A model generated the notes under the pieces. It saw only the letters and a list, made by a program, of their open reading frames with translations, did no database searches and was not told the DNA's origin. Position numbers and translations under genes: made by a program. From Falsirhodobacter flavus (lineage in GTDB: Bacteria > Pseudomonadota > Alphaproteobacteria > Rhodobacterales > Rhodobacteraceae), in contig JARWBI010000003.1 of NCBI GenBank assembly GCA_029846755.1, positions 248,001 to 312,000 on the forward strand: a stretch of DNA of 64,000 nucleotides. The letters run 5' to 3'. Positions 1 through 8,098 of this stretch are shown in pieces. The stretch's first letter is position 1. Each line of letters opens with the position of its first letter.

Positions 1-771
1 CCGCGCGCCTGCATCGCGGCATCCCGCCGCGATGGTCTGCAGCAGCCGCCACCGATGGCCTTGCAAGGTGCCAAGCGAGGCATAGACGAACGGCTGGCCG
101 CGCGGCGGCTCGAACATGCTGGCGGGCGGTGCCGCATCGCGAAGCGGGCCCAGCTCCACCACCGGGGAATCGCCGCGCGGATGATCGAACCCCGGCAGCG
201 TCTGCGACAACGTCAGCAGCGGCGAGACGCAGTCGCCCGCCCGGGCGATGCCGACGACGCCAAGCCGTTTGGCCCAGCGCCGGATCGCAAGGTTCTGGCG
301 GAACAGGATCAGGTCGGCCACCCTTGCCCCGCCTGCATTCCGTCTAAGGCCGCGCTCTGACGGATCGAACGGCCAGCCGAGGAAGGGCGGCGGTATCCCC
401 GGCCCGCCATCGAAGGGAAGCGCACAGGCCACCGAGATCAGCGGCACGCCCAGATGCGCCGCGATCAGCGCCGAAGCGGGTTCGGTCTGGTCGCCGATAA
501 TCGCATCCGCGCCACGAAAGCGCGCCGCAGCAGCGCATAGCGCCTCCGTCCGGGCGATGCTTTGCCCGATCGCACCGGACCGAAGCGCCCGCGTATCCGT
601 GGGCGGCCCGATGCGCAGGATATCGGCGGCGCCTGCGGGGTCTTCTCCTTCGGCCAGGGCGACGGTCACAAGATGGCCGCGCGCCACCAGCGCCCTGCCA
701 AGGGCGTCGAAGGCGCGGCGATGGCTGGGATATGGCGGGCAGATCAGGGCAAGGCGCATCGGGATATTCAT
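1..771 (-). CDS. crtX: Zeaxanthin glucosyltransferase CrtX (partial, C-terminus beyond window)
   Basis: Transfers glucose from UDP-glucose to the hydroxyl groups of zeaxanthin, giving the membrane carotenoid zeaxanthin glucoside. The frame is open from the ATG at 771 to the left edge, giving 257 residues of a family usually about 420 long. It therefore covers the acceptor-binding N-terminal half of a GT-B fold and the start of the nucleotide-binding half. Segments that resemble remembered Pantoea CrtX are DQTEPASALIAA (about 94-105), ISVACALPF (112-120) and ASLGTLQGHR (231-240). A second ATG at 759 is an alternative start. The UDP-binding signature lies outside the window. The carotenoid-specific assignment is inference from sequence recall; another MGT-family glycosyltransferase is the alternative. 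A carotenoid gene cluster probably continues to the left. Confidence 0.75.
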   Translation of the reverse strand, partial: MNIPMRLALICPPYPSHRRAFDALGRALVARGHLVTVALAEGEDPAGAADILRIGPPTDTRALRSGAIGQSIARTEALCAAAARFRGADAIIGDQTEPASALIAAHLGVPLISVACALPFDGGPGIPPPFLGWPFDPSERGLRRNAGGARVADLILFRQNLAIRRWAKRLGVVGIARAGDCVSPLLTLSQTLPGFDHPRGDSPVVELGPLRDAAPPASMFEPPRGQPFVYASLGTLQGHRWRLLQTIAAGCRDAGAR

Positions 772-815
772 CGGACCTGCCCCGGGAACTAGCCCCGCAT
801 CCGGCAGGCGCAAGG

Positions 816-1409
816 TCACGCCGCTTCCAGCACGGAGCGAAGTCGGCGGCGGTCGCTGCGCGCGCGAAGCTGGCGGGTTTCGATGCTGGCGGCGCGGAAA
901 CAGCTGTCGCCGCCCGACCGCTCGAACCGGCGAACCGCGCCGGTGATGCTGGACGCGTTCGCCGCGACGATGGTGATTTCGACCGACAGGATCTCATCCA
1001 TCCTTGCGATGTCGGGGTTTTCGGTCGCAGCGCGGTCCAGAAGCGTGGAGAACCGGCCAATGTCGCGCATCGTGCCGCCTGCCATCGGGCCTTGGTTCGT
1101 TGCGCTGGCATCCTCGTTGCCTTCGGGGATCATCATCTCGTTCCGGTCGGGAACGACGGCGCTGGCCCCGTCCTGCGCATCCCGGACGTCGATCCGGATG
1201 CTGAGGATCGAGATCGGCTCCAGCCCGAGGTTGGTGACCAGACAGTGGCTGTTCATTCCGCGCCCCGCCCCCGAGGTGATGAGGATCATGGACCGCTGCT
1301 GGCGCCGGTATCCACCCAGAAATGTCTGAAGATAGACGATCCAGACGAGGGCCGTGATCGCGCTGGTGACAAGCTGCAGAAGCGCGGCATGCGCGAGAAG
1401 CCATTCCAT
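816..1409 (-). CDS. Membrane-anchored protein of unknown function
   Basis: A 197-residue protein I do not recognise. Residues about 5-30 form one hydrophobic segment (LLQLVTSAITALVWIVYLQTF), followed by a basic stretch (YRRQQR), which suggests an N-terminal anchor with the remainder on the cytoplasmic side. The rest is soluble in character and mixed in charge, without a motif I can name. An in-frame reading extends much further upstream through terC, but that part is a shadow. The ATG at 1409 is chosen because the hydrophobic N-terminus begins there and the intergenic region lies just before it. It is transcribed in the same direction as terC but separated from it by a clear terminator, so it probably has its own promoter. 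Its leader holds a strong stem-loop (see 1432-1466). Confidence 0.6.
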   Translation of the reverse strand: MEWLLAHAALLQLVTSAITALVWIVYLQTFLGGYRRQQRSMILITSGAGRGMNSHCLVTNLGLEPISILSIRIDVRDAQDGASAVVPDRNEMMIPEGNEDASATNQGPMAGGTMRDIGRFSTLLDRAATENPDIARMDEILSVEITIVAANASSITGAVRRFERSGGDSCFRAASIETRQLRARSDRRRLRSVLEAA

Positions 1410-1431
1410 CGTCGAACCCCGTTCCCCGTTC

Positions 1432-1466
1432 CCCGTGCCCTGTTCGCGGGGTGAACCGGGCACGGG
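1432..1466 (-). promoter_or_regulatory. Structured 5' leader stem-loop before the 197-residue protein gene
   Basis: On the minus strand a 9-bp stem (CCCGTGCCC/GGGCACGGG) continues, after one mismatch, into a 4-bp stem (GTTC/GAAC) closed by the loop ACCCCGC. It is followed by a G-rich repeat (GGGGAAC-GGGGAAC-GGGG) that runs up to the start codon at 1409. The loop could pair with CGGGGT immediately before the start codon. Function is inference; the pairing is visible in the sequence. Confidence 0.45.
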
Positions 1467-1490
1467 CGCGCATGTTCCTGCGGCGAAACG

Positions 1491-1517
1491 AAAATCGCCG
1501 CCCCTAGGGGCGGCGAT
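1491..1517 (-). terminator. Rho-independent terminator of terC
   Basis: A perfect self-complementary sequence at 1494-1517 (arms ATCGCCGCCCCT/AGGGGCGGCGAT) is followed on the minus strand by TTTTCGTTT. It begins six bases after the terC stop codon, the expected place for an intrinsic terminator. Confidence 0.85.
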
Positions 1518-1522
1518 CCGGG

Positions 1523-2500
1523 TCAGGCGCGCTCCACCTTGCCGCCGGTTTTGACCAGCGAGACGATGATGCCCGCCGCAAGGATGGCAAAGGTGATGCC
1601 GAGCGACCATGCCGGGGGGAACTTCTCCCACCCCATCAGGTCGGCGATGAAGATCTTGGACCCGATGAAGACCAGCAGAATCGACAGCGCGTATTTCAGA
1701 TAGGCGAAGCGGTGCAGGATCGCCGAGAGCGAAAAGAACAGCGCCCGCAGGCCAAGGATCGCGAAGATGTTCGAGGTATAGACGATGAACGGGTCCGTTG
1801 TGATCGTGAAGACTGCCGGGACCGAGTCCACGGCAAAGATCAGGTCGGCGAATTCGATCATCACGAGAGCAAGGAACAGGGGCGTTGCGAAACGCACGAC
1901 CTTGCCGGTCTTGTCGGGCAGGCGCACGAAAAAGGAATTGCCGTGCAGATCGTCCGTCACGCGCATGTATTTCTTGGACAGACGCAGGATCGGGTTCCGG
2001 CTCATGTCCGGGTGTTCGTCCTCGCCCGCGAACAGCATCTTGATCCCGGTGAAGATCAGGAAGGCTGCGAAGACATACAGCACCCAGCCATAGCTCGACA
2101 CGATATGCGCACCCAGACCGATCATGATGCCGCGCAGCACGATCACGCCGAGGATGCCCCAGAACAGCACCCGGTGCTGGTATTTCCGCGGAATGGCAAA
2201 GAAACTGAAGATCAGCGCGATGACGAAGATATTGTCCAGCGCCAGCGTCTTTTCGATGACGAAGGCGGTCAGGTAGTTCGCGGTCGCCTCGGGCGTCATC
2301 TGCCACCAGACGAAGCCCGAAAACGCCAGACCGAGCGAGATGTAGAAGGCCGACATCTTCAGGCTGGCCGCGATCTCGATCTCGCGGTCCTCCTTGTTGA
2401 AGACGCCAAGGTCCAGCGCCAGAAGCGCCAGCACGATGCCGATGAACACCAGCCACATCCAGAGCGGTGTTCCCATGAAGAGTGAAAGAAGAATATCCAT
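1523..2500 (-). CDS. TerC family integral membrane protein
   Basis: A 325-residue polytopic membrane protein of the TerC/Alx family. Members have been linked to tellurite resistance, manganese export and metal loading of secreted proteins; the role of this one is not determined by sequence. About eight or nine hydrophobic segments are visible. The family's acidic membrane motifs are present at 83-93 (EKTLALDNIFV) and 218-231 (ADLIFAVDSVPAVF). The ATG at 2500 is preferred over an upstream in-frame start at 2521 because AGAGGTCGG lies just before it and the protein then begins with its first membrane helix (MDILLSLF). The gene is monocistronic, with a terminator at 1491-1517 and a palindrome upstream at 2560-2575. 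I could not recognise a yybP-ykoY manganese riboswitch in the leader. Confidence 0.9.
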   Translation of the reverse strand: MDILLSLFMGTPLWMWLVFIGIVLALLALDLGVFNKEDREIEIAASLKMSAFYISLGLAFSGFVWWQMTPEATANYLTAFVIEKTLALDNIFVIALIFSFFAIPRKYQHRVLFWGILGVIVLRGIMIGLGAHIVSSYGWVLYVFAAFLIFTGIKMLFAGEDEHPDMSRNPILRLSKKYMRVTDDLHGNSFFVRLPDKTGKVVRFATPLFLALVMIEFADLIFAVDSVPAVFTITTDPFIVYTSNIFAILGLRALFFSLSAILHRFAYLKYALSILLVFIGSKIFIADLMGWEKFPPAWSLGITFAILAAGIIVSLVKTGGKVERA

Positions 2501-2559
2501 ATCCGACCTCTGTTTTCGCAATAGCGCAAGAGATCGGCAAATCGGGGAAACGGGCCAAT

Positions 2560-2575
2560 CTCGAGCATGCTCGAG
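2560..2575. promoter_or_regulatory. 16-bp perfect palindrome upstream of terC
   Basis: CTCGAGCATGCTCGAG is fully self-complementary and sits 60-75 bases upstream of the terC start. It could be a repressor operator or form a hairpin in the leader. No regulator is encoded beside it. Confidence 0.35.
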
Positions 2576-2636
2576 TGGTCCGACATCACGGGTTTCACAC
2601 CGCCAGAGGGGCCCGGTCCACGAAGGCAGAATTAGC

Positions 2637-2671
2637 GCAGGGCGCCGCCGCGTTCAACGGCGCCGCCCTGC
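2637..2671 (-). terminator. GC-rich stem-loop after the M29 aminopeptidase gene
   Basis: GCAGGGCGCCGCC pairs with GGCGCCGCCCTGC (one mismatch), leaving a short A/T-containing loop, 16 bases beyond the aminopeptidase stop codon. There is no strong T-run after it on the minus strand, so it may be a weak terminator or an mRNA-stabilising end. Confidence 0.45.
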
Positions 2672-2686
2672 GACAAATGCGCCGCG

Positions 2687-3916
2687 TCAGGCCCATTCGC
2701 CCGCGCGGAAGACTGGAACGCGTTCGCCTGCATCGGTGATGCCATCGACATCCACCTCTCCGGACCCGATCATCCAGTCGATATGGATCAGGCTGGAGTT
2801 GCCACCCTGCGCCTTGATCTGATCCGGCGTCAGGTTGGCACCGTTCAGGAAACACTTGGAATAGCACTGGCCCAGAGCGATGTGGCTGGCAGCGTTTTCA
2901 TCGTAGAGCGTGTTGTAGAAAAGCAGCCCCGAGGCCGAGATGGGCGAGCCATGCGGCACCAGCGCCACCTCGCCCAGACGCCGCGCGCCTTCGTCCGTGT
3001 CCAGCACCTTTTGCAGCACCTGCTCGCCGCGCGTGGCATGAGCTTCGGTGACGCGCCCACCCTCGAACGTGACGCGGATACCGTCGATCAGCGTGCCCTG
3101 ATGCGACAGCGGCTTCGTCGCGCTGACATGCCCTTCGACCCGCAGGGCGTGGGGGGTGGTGAAAACCTCCTCAGTCGGGATGTTGGGATTGCAGGTGACG
3201 CCGTTTTTCGCCTCGGACGCGCCGCCGTGCCATTCGTGGCCGTCGGCCAATCCGATGGTCAGGTCCGTCCCCGGCCCGGTGAAATGCAGCGCGGCAAAAC
3301 GCCGATCGTTCAGCCAGCCCGACCGGCGTTTCAGCGCGGCGTTGTGATCCGCCCACGCGCCCACCGGATCGTCCCCATCCACGCGCGAGGCGGCAAAGAT
3401 TGCCTCGGCCAGCGCAAAGACGGCTTCATCCTCGGGCAGATCGGGAAAGACCTGCCGCGCCCAGGACGGGCTGGGATAGGAGACGATGTTCCAGTTGATG
3501 TCGAAGCCCGCGATCTTTTCCAGCGCGGGTTTGTAGGCGCGGGAATTGGCGCGGTTGGCGCGGGCAACCTTGTCCGGATCCTCGGCCGACAGCAGCATCG
3601 GGTTGTCGCCCGAAATCGCCAGCCGCGCGGTATTGCCGGAAAACGCCTGCGCCATGCCGTCGTAAAGCCAGCCCGCCGCCTTGTCGAAGCTGGCATCCGG
3701 CGCGTTGCGGTAACGGGCCAGCGTGATCTCCTCGTCGGCGAAGAAAGGCGTCACCAGCCCCGCGCCCGCCTTGTAGGCATGGGCCGCGATCCGCCGCACC
3801 AGCGGAAGGGCCGCCATCGGCGCAGTCAGCAGCAGGTCCTGCCCCGGTTGCAGGTTCAGGCCGACCTTCACGGCAACCTCTGCCAGACGGTCGAGTTTTT
3901 GGGGATCGATGTTCAT
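2687..3916 (-). CDS. M29 family metallo-aminopeptidase
   Basis: Removes N-terminal residues from peptides in the cytoplasm using a two-metal centre. The 409 residues match the full length of the AmpS/aminopeptidase T family. The expected metal ligands fall at the expected positions: E250 (NIPTEEVF), E316 (LGEVALVPHG), H345 (ENAASHIALG) and H378/D380 (LIHIDWMIGS). It has no signal peptide. The ATG at 3916 has GAAGGG close upstream, but that ribosome site lies inside an 11-bp hairpin (3918-3949), suggesting controlled translation. It follows glcB and the GlcG/HbpS-like gene on the same strand with a 44-base gap, so read-through from that operon is possible, although the hairpin may also act as a terminator. 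Substrate specificity cannot be read from sequence. Confidence 0.92.
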   Translation of the reverse strand: MNIDPQKLDRLAEVAVKVGLNLQPGQDLLLTAPMAALPLVRRIAAHAYKAGAGLVTPFFADEEITLARYRNAPDASFDKAAGWLYDGMAQAFSGNTARLAISGDNPMLLSAEDPDKVARANRANSRAYKPALEKIAGFDINWNIVSYPSPSWARQVFPDLPEDEAVFALAEAIFAASRVDGDDPVGAWADHNAALKRRSGWLNDRRFAALHFTGPGTDLTIGLADGHEWHGGASEAKNGVTCNPNIPTEEVFTTPHALRVEGHVSATKPLSHQGTLIDGIRVTFEGGRVTEAHATRGEQVLQKVLDTDEGARRLGEVALVPHGSPISASGLLFYNTLYDENAASHIALGQCYSKCFLNGANLTPDQIKAQGGNSSLIHIDWMIGSGEVDVDGITDAGERVPVFRAGEWA

Positions 3917-3917
3917 G

Positions 3918-3949
3918 GCTGGCCCTTCGCGTCAAACGGAAGGGCCAGC
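3918..3949 (-). promoter_or_regulatory. Hairpin covering the ribosome site of the M29 gene
   Basis: An 11-bp perfect stem (GCTGGCCCTTC/GAAGGGCCAGC) with a 10-base loop. The 3' arm on the minus strand contains the Shine-Dalgarno-like GAAGGG and abuts the ATG at 3916. It lies between the stop of the upstream gene (3961) and this start, so it may be a terminator, a translational occlusion element, or both. Confidence 0.45.
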
Positions 3950-3960
3950 ATATCGTTGCC

Positions 3961-4383
3961 TCAGCGGGCCGCAAGCCAGCCGTCGATCCCCGCCTGCGCC
4001 ACGTCCTGATCCTGCGCCGGAGTGCCGGAGGATACGCCGATGCCGCCGACGACCTGCCCGTCCACGATCACCGGAAGCCCGCCGCCCACCACCATCAGCC
4101 GACCCCCGATGGCCGAGGCGATGCCGTAGGCAGGCGCGCCCGGCTGGCTGGAGGCGCCATATTCATGCGTTGCCTTTTTTGCCGCCGAAGCCGTGAAGCT
4201 CTTGTCGATGGCGATGGTGGTCGAAGTGACCTTGCCGCCGTCCATCCGCTCGAACGCGATCAGGTTACCGCTTTCATCGGTGATCGCGATGCACATGGGA
4301 ATGCCGATCGCCTCGGCCCGCTCACGCGCCTTGGCGATCAGGACGCGAGCGTCGGCAATATCCAGACGGTTAAAGTTCTGCAT
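3961..4383 (-). CDS. GlcG/HbpS-like small protein
   Basis: A 140-residue protein of the GlcG/HbpS-like family. GlcG is encoded with glycolate/glyoxylate genes in many bacteria, and HbpS-type relatives bind haem or cobalamin; the biochemical role is unsettled. The characteristic C-terminal glycine-rich core is visible (GGRLMVVGGGLPVIVDGQVVG, then GGIGVSSGTPAQD). No signal peptide is seen, unlike secreted HbpS. The ATG at 4383 is chosen over a TTG one codon upstream because AAGGAAG lies seven bases before it. It begins 12 bases after malate synthase G and is almost certainly co-transcribed, which supports a link to glyoxylate metabolism. Confidence 0.82.
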   Translation of the reverse strand: MQNFNRLDIADARVLIAKARERAEAIGIPMCIAITDESGNLIAFERMDGGKVTSTTIAIDKSFTASAAKKATHEYGASSQPGAPAYGIASAIGGRLMVVGGGLPVIVDGQVVGGIGVSSGTPAQDQDVAQAGIDGWLAAR

Positions 4384-4395
4384 CAATAAACTTCC

Positions 4396-6510
4396 TTAAG
4401 CTTCTGATTTTACTTGGCGGCGACGACGGTGCAGGACGGGTTCGGTATAGCCCGAAGGCTGCGCCGCACCGTCAAGGATCAGCTCTCGCGCCGCGGCGAA
4501 GGCCATCCCGTCATATCCTGGCGCCATCGCGCGATAGGCAGGATCCTGCGCGTTCTGGCGGTCCACCGCAACCGCCATCCGGCGCAGGCTGTCCTCGACC
4601 CGCGCCTCGTCGATGATACCGTGGCGCAGCCAGTTGGCAAGGAACTGGGCCGAGATCCGCAGGGTGGCCCGATCCTCCATCAGCGCGACATCGTCGATAT
4701 CGGGGACCTTGGAACAGCCGATCCCCTGATCCACCCAGCGGACGACATAGCCAAGGATGGACTGGCAGTTCATATCCACTTCCCGTGCGATCGCCTCCTC
4801 GGACAGGTTCCGCCGGCCCAGAAGCGGCAGGGTCAGCAGCGCGTCCAGAGATGCACGCGGGCGGCTCGACAGTTCCTGCTGCCTCGAAGCCACGTCGATC
4901 TTGTGGTAATGCGTAGCATGCAGCGTCGCGGCGGTGGGCGACGGGACCCAAGCGGTATTCGCGCCTGCAAGCGGATGGCCGATCTTGGTGGTCAGCATCT
5001 CGGCCATCGCGTCGGGCTTGGCCCACATGCCTTTGCCGATCTGCCCGCGCCCGCGCATTCCGGTTGCAAGGCCCGCATCCACGTTCCCCGCCTCATATGC
5101 CGGAAGCCATGCGGCGTCCTTCATCTCGCCCTTGGGAAGCACGGGACCGGCGGCCATCAATGTGTGGATCTCGTCGCCTGTGCGGTCCAGAAACCCGGTG
5201 TTGATGAAGACCAGCCGGTCTTTTACCGCGCGGATGCATTCGCGCAGGTTGGCCGAGGTCCGGCGTTCCTCGTCCATCACGCCCAGCTTGACCGTGTTGG
5301 TCGGAAGGCCCAGCATCGCTTCGACCCGGCCGTAAAGGGTGTCGGCGAAGGCGACTTCCTCCGGCCCGTGCATCTTGGGCTTCACGACATAGATCGACCC
5401 GGCACAGGAATTGCGGTTCTCGGTCCGCGCAAGGTCGTGCATTCCGGCGGCCACGGTGATCGCGGCGTCCAGCATTCCTTCGGGCGTTTCGGCACCGTCC
5501 AGCAGAATGGCATCGGTCGTCATCAGGTGTCCTACATTGCGCACCAAAAGGAGTGCGCGCCCCGGAAGCGTCAGCGAACCGTCGGCAGTCGTGAAAGTTC
5601 GGTCTGGATTTAGACGCCGTGTCAGAGACTTGCCGACCTTAGTGAAGGTATCGCTCAAATCTCCCTTCATCAGCCCCAGCCAGTTGCCATAGACCAGCGC
5701 CTTGTCTTCGGCATCGACGGCGGCGACCGAGTCCTCGCAATCCTGAATTGCAGTCAGCGCGCTTTCCAGCACTACGTCGCGAAGGCCGGAACGACTTGCG
5801 GCACCGACCGGGTGATCGCGGTCGATGACCAGTTCGACATGCAAGCCATTATTGCGCAGAAGGCGCGACTGGTCCGTATACCCGATGAACTGCGCCGCGT
5901 TCTTCAGTCGCGCGACACGGACCCCGATCCGCACTGTCCCATCCTTTTCATAGGAGGTCACATCCCGATGGCTCTCGTCCTCCAGCGGGAAATGCGTGTC
6001 GAGGAAATCCGCCGCCCATGCGACGGCCTCGGCCCCGCGCACCGCGTCATATCCCGGCGCGGCGGTCCCGGGCAGCGCATCCGTGCCATACAGCGCATCG
6101 TAGAGCGAGCCCCAACGCGCATTCGCGGCATTCAGCGCGAAACGGGCGTTCATCACCGGCACGACCAACTGCGGGCCTGCCAAACGCGCGATCTCGTCAT
6201 CAACCCCGGTGGTGCCAATCTCGAACGCCCCGCCTTCGGGGACCAGATAGCCAATCTCGCTCAGGAATTCCCGCTGCGCCTCGGGGGACGCATCCTTGTT
6301 CGCGGTCAGCCAATCGTCGATCTGCGCCTGAAGCGCATCCCGTTTCGCCAAAAGGCGGCGGTTTTCGGGAATGAGATCGCGCAGCAGCGCGGCGTAGCCC
6401 GCCCAGAACCCCTCGGCCGTGACCGGAAGGCCCGGCAGCAGCCGCTCCTCGACCAGTTCGGCGATGGGCCGCGCCACCTGCAATCCGCTGCGATCAAGAT
6501 AATCGGTCAT
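4396..6510 (-). CDS. glcB: Malate synthase G
   Basis: Condenses glyoxylate with acetyl-CoA to give malate, the second step in glyoxylate assimilation, in the cytoplasm. At 704 residues it fits the monomeric G isoform (about 720) rather than the shorter A isoform. Family hallmarks include the substrate-site block around [10 protein letters not shown], where D613 aligns with the catalytic aspartate, and the preceding [18 protein letters not shown] region. AAAGGAGCC precedes the ATG at 6510. It heads a short operon with the GlcG/HbpS-like gene and is divergent from an IclR regulator; an IclR-like box lies in the 87-base gap. Isocitrate lyase and glycolate oxidase genes are not in the window, so the source of glyoxylate is unknown here. 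Confidence 0.96.
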   Translation of the reverse strand: MTDYLDRSGLQVARPIAELVEERLLPGLPVTAEGFWAGYAALLRDLIPENRRLLAKRDALQAQIDDWLTANKDASPEAQREFLSEIGYLVPEGGAFEIGTTGVDDEIARLAGPQLVVPVMNARFALNAANARWGSLYDALYGTDALPGTAAPGYDAVRGAEAVAWAADFLDTHFPLEDESHRDVTSYEKDGTVRIGVRVARLKNAAQFIGYTDQSRLLRNNGLHVELVIDRDHPVGAASRSGLRDVVLESALTAIQDCEDSVAAVDAEDKALVYGNWLGLMKGDLSDTFTKVGKSLTRRLNPDRTFTTADGSLTLPGRALLLVRNVGHLMTTDAILLDGAETPEGMLDAAITVAAGMHDLARTENRNSCAGSIYVVKPKMHGPEEVAFADTLYGRVEAMLGLPTNTVKLGVMDEERRTSANLRECIRAVKDRLVFINTGFLDRTGDEIHTLMAAGPVLPKGEMKDAAWLPAYEAGNVDAGLATGMRGRGQIGKGMWAKPDAMAEMLTTKIGHPLAGANTAWVPSPTAATLHATHYHKIDVASRQQELSSRPRASLDALLTLPLLGRRNLSEEAIAREVDMNCQSILGYVVRWVDQGIGCSKVPDIDDVALMEDRATLRISAQFLANWLRHGIIDEARVEDSLRRMAVAVDRQNAQDPAYRAMAPGYDGMAFAAARELILDGAAQPSGYTEPVLHRRRRQVKSEA

Positions 6511-6567
6511 CTCAAGGCTCCTTTGCTTGTGTTCGGGCTATCGCCGCAACGCGCGGCTCGCTAGAAC

Positions 6568-6584
6568 TGGCAAAAGGTTTTCCA
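6568..6584. promoter_or_regulatory. IclR-type operator between glcB and iclR
   Basis: TGGCAAAAGGTTTTCCA is an imperfect palindrome (12 of 16 symmetric positions match) that fits the IclR-family pattern TGGAAA-N-TTTCCA. It sits just before the regulator start at 6598 and about 60 bases upstream of glcB, where it could control both genes. Confidence 0.55.
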
Positions 6585-6597
6585 TCAGGTGGAAGAT

Positions 6598-7353
6598 ATG
6601 CAGGATTCGGTCCGTTCCGTGGACAGGGCGTTGCAGGTGCTGGAGCTTCTGGCGGGCGGTCCGATGCGCCTGTCAGACCTTGCGCGGCAGGCGGGGCTTC
6701 CCGTCTCCACCACCCACCGTCTTCTGGTCACGATGGAGCAGCGGGGCTTCGTGCAAGCCGAACCCGACAGCGCGATGTGGGCGGTAGGGCGACAGGCCTT
6801 CGCGGTCGGAGCGGCCTTCAGCAGCCGCCACAGCTTTCTTGCCCCGGCGATCCTCTCCTTGCGCCGCCTGCGCGATGCCACGCGCGAGACGGCAAACCTT
6901 GGCACCATCCTGTCGGGCGAGGTTTCCATAGTCGCGCAGGCCGAAAGCCGCGAGATCACCCGCGCCATCGCCGCCCCCGGTGCCCGCACGCCGGTCGTGC
7001 TGTCGGCCATGGGCAAGGCGATCATCGCCACATGGCCCGAGGAAGCGGTGGACGCGCTGGTCGAACGACACGGCTTCCGCGCCATGACTGCGCGCAGCAT
7101 CCGCGACATCGACAGCCTGAAGGCGGAACTCGCGATTGTGCGGCAGCGCGGCTTTGCGGTGGACGACGAGGAATTCGTGTCCGGCATCCGCTGCGTCGCC
7201 GCCGTCGTGCGTGACCCGACCGGAGAGCCGAACTGCGCCATCTCCGTCTCGGGTCAGGCTGCGCGTCTGCCGGAGGCAAAGCTGCCGCAGGTGGCTGCGC
7301 AAGTGATGGAACACGCCGCCGACCTGTCGCGCCGCCTGCAACTGCTGGCCTAG
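6598..7353 (+). CDS. IclR family transcriptional regulator
   Basis: A 251-residue dimeric DNA-binding regulator with an N-terminal winged helix (about 5-65, including LSDLARQAGLPVSTTHRLL) and a C-terminal ligand-binding IclR domain (about 80-245, ending in SVSGQAARLPEAKLPQVA). The ATG at 6598 is chosen over a GTG at 6589 because AGGTGG lies five bases upstream of the ATG. It is divergent from glcB and an IclR-like box is in the gap, so the simplest reading is control of malate synthase and of its own gene. The effector may be glyoxylate by analogy with IclR of enteric bacteria, but that is inference. It converges with, and overlaps by four bases, the GntR-family gene. Confidence 0.92.
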   Translation: MQDSVRSVDRALQVLELLAGGPMRLSDLARQAGLPVSTTHRLLVTMEQRGFVQAEPDSAMWAVGRQAFAVGAAFSSRHSFLAPAILSLRRLRDATRETANLGTILSGEVSIVAQAESREITRAIAAPGARTPVVLSAMGKAIIATWPEEAVDALVERHGFRAMTARSIRDIDSLKAELAIVRQRGFAVDDEEFVSGIRCVAAVVRDPTGEPNCAISVSGQAARLPEAKLPQVAAQVMEHAADLSRRLQLLA

Positions 7354-8093
7354 CGCGGAATTCCGGATTTCACGCTGCGTTCAAGGCCTTCCACGCCGAC
7401 GTTGATGACGTTTCTCATGGCATCCTCGGCACGGGCGGCATCGCGCGCCGCGATCGCATGGACGATCCGCAGATGGTTCGACGCGAGAAGCGCGAGCCCG
7501 TCCGGCGAACTGGCCGGTGAGGAAAGGTGGAACATCACTGCCAGCGCCGCTTCGATCAGGCTGGTGACGGACCGCATGAACGGGTTGCGCGACATGCGGG
7601 CGATGGCGACGTGGAAATCCAGATCCACCTTGGCGATGCTTTCGCGGCTGTGGGCCGGATCCTCCATCCGTGCGGCGATGGCGTAAAGCTCCACCAGCTC
7701 GTCACTGGTTGCGTGGCGGGCAGCCAAGGCGGCGGCGGCGGGTTCCAGCGCCAGCCGCATTTCTGCCAGATGCATCGCGAATTCCAGATCGATCCCGGCC
7801 CTGAGCCGCCAGCCGATCACGTCGGCATCGATGAAATTCCACCGATCGCGCGGCAGAACGCGGGTTCCGACGCGGGATTTCGCCTCGATCAGGTGCTTGG
7901 CGGCCAAGGTCTTCATTGCCTCACGCAGCACTGTGCGGGACACGCCGAAGCGTTCCATCAGGTCGGGATCTCCCGGCAGGATCGCCCCTTCCGCGATCTG
8001 ACCCGACACGATGGCAAGGCCCAACTCCTCCACCACGACGCCATGGCTGCCGCGAGGCTTCGGGCCGTAAAGCCTCGTTTCCAGCAGCCCCAT
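7350..8093 (-). CDS. GntR/FadR family regulator, probably of the sugar locus
   Basis: A 247-residue regulator with an N-terminal GntR winged helix (about 10-80, including PGDPDLMERFGVSRTVLREAMKTLAAK) and an all-helical FadR C-terminal domain (about 95-235) with the histidine/acidic metal-site pattern of the subfamily. The ATG at 8093 follows AGGCAGG and lies five bases after the stop of the YjfF-like permease, making it the last gene of that importer operon. Relatives such as DgoR respond to galactonate or 2-keto-3-deoxygalactonate, which suits the neighbouring galactose-oxidation genes. The likely target site is the near-palindrome at 12644-12654. Ligand and target are inference. Confidence 0.9.
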   Translation of the reverse strand: MGLLETRLYGPKPRGSHGVVVEELGLAIVSGQIAEGAILPGDPDLMERFGVSRTVLREAMKTLAAKHLIEAKSRVGTRVLPRDRWNFIDADVIGWRLRAGIDLEFAMHLAEMRLALEPAAAALAARHATSDELVELYAIAARMEDPAHSRESIAKVDLDFHVAIARMSRNPFMRSVTSLIEAALAVMFHLSSPASSPDGLALLASNHLRIVHAIAARDAARAEDAMRNVINVGVEGLERSVKSGIPR

Positions 8094-8098
8094 CCTGC

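Noticed and set aside
816-2558. A single 580-codon minus-strand frame spanning terC and the next gene
   Set aside because: The part over terC is a shifted frame without domains. Only the last 197 codons from 1409 look real, and a terminator lies between the two genes.
2501-2690. A yybP-ykoY manganese riboswitch upstream of terC
   Set aside because: I could not find the conserved core by eye; only a palindrome is present.
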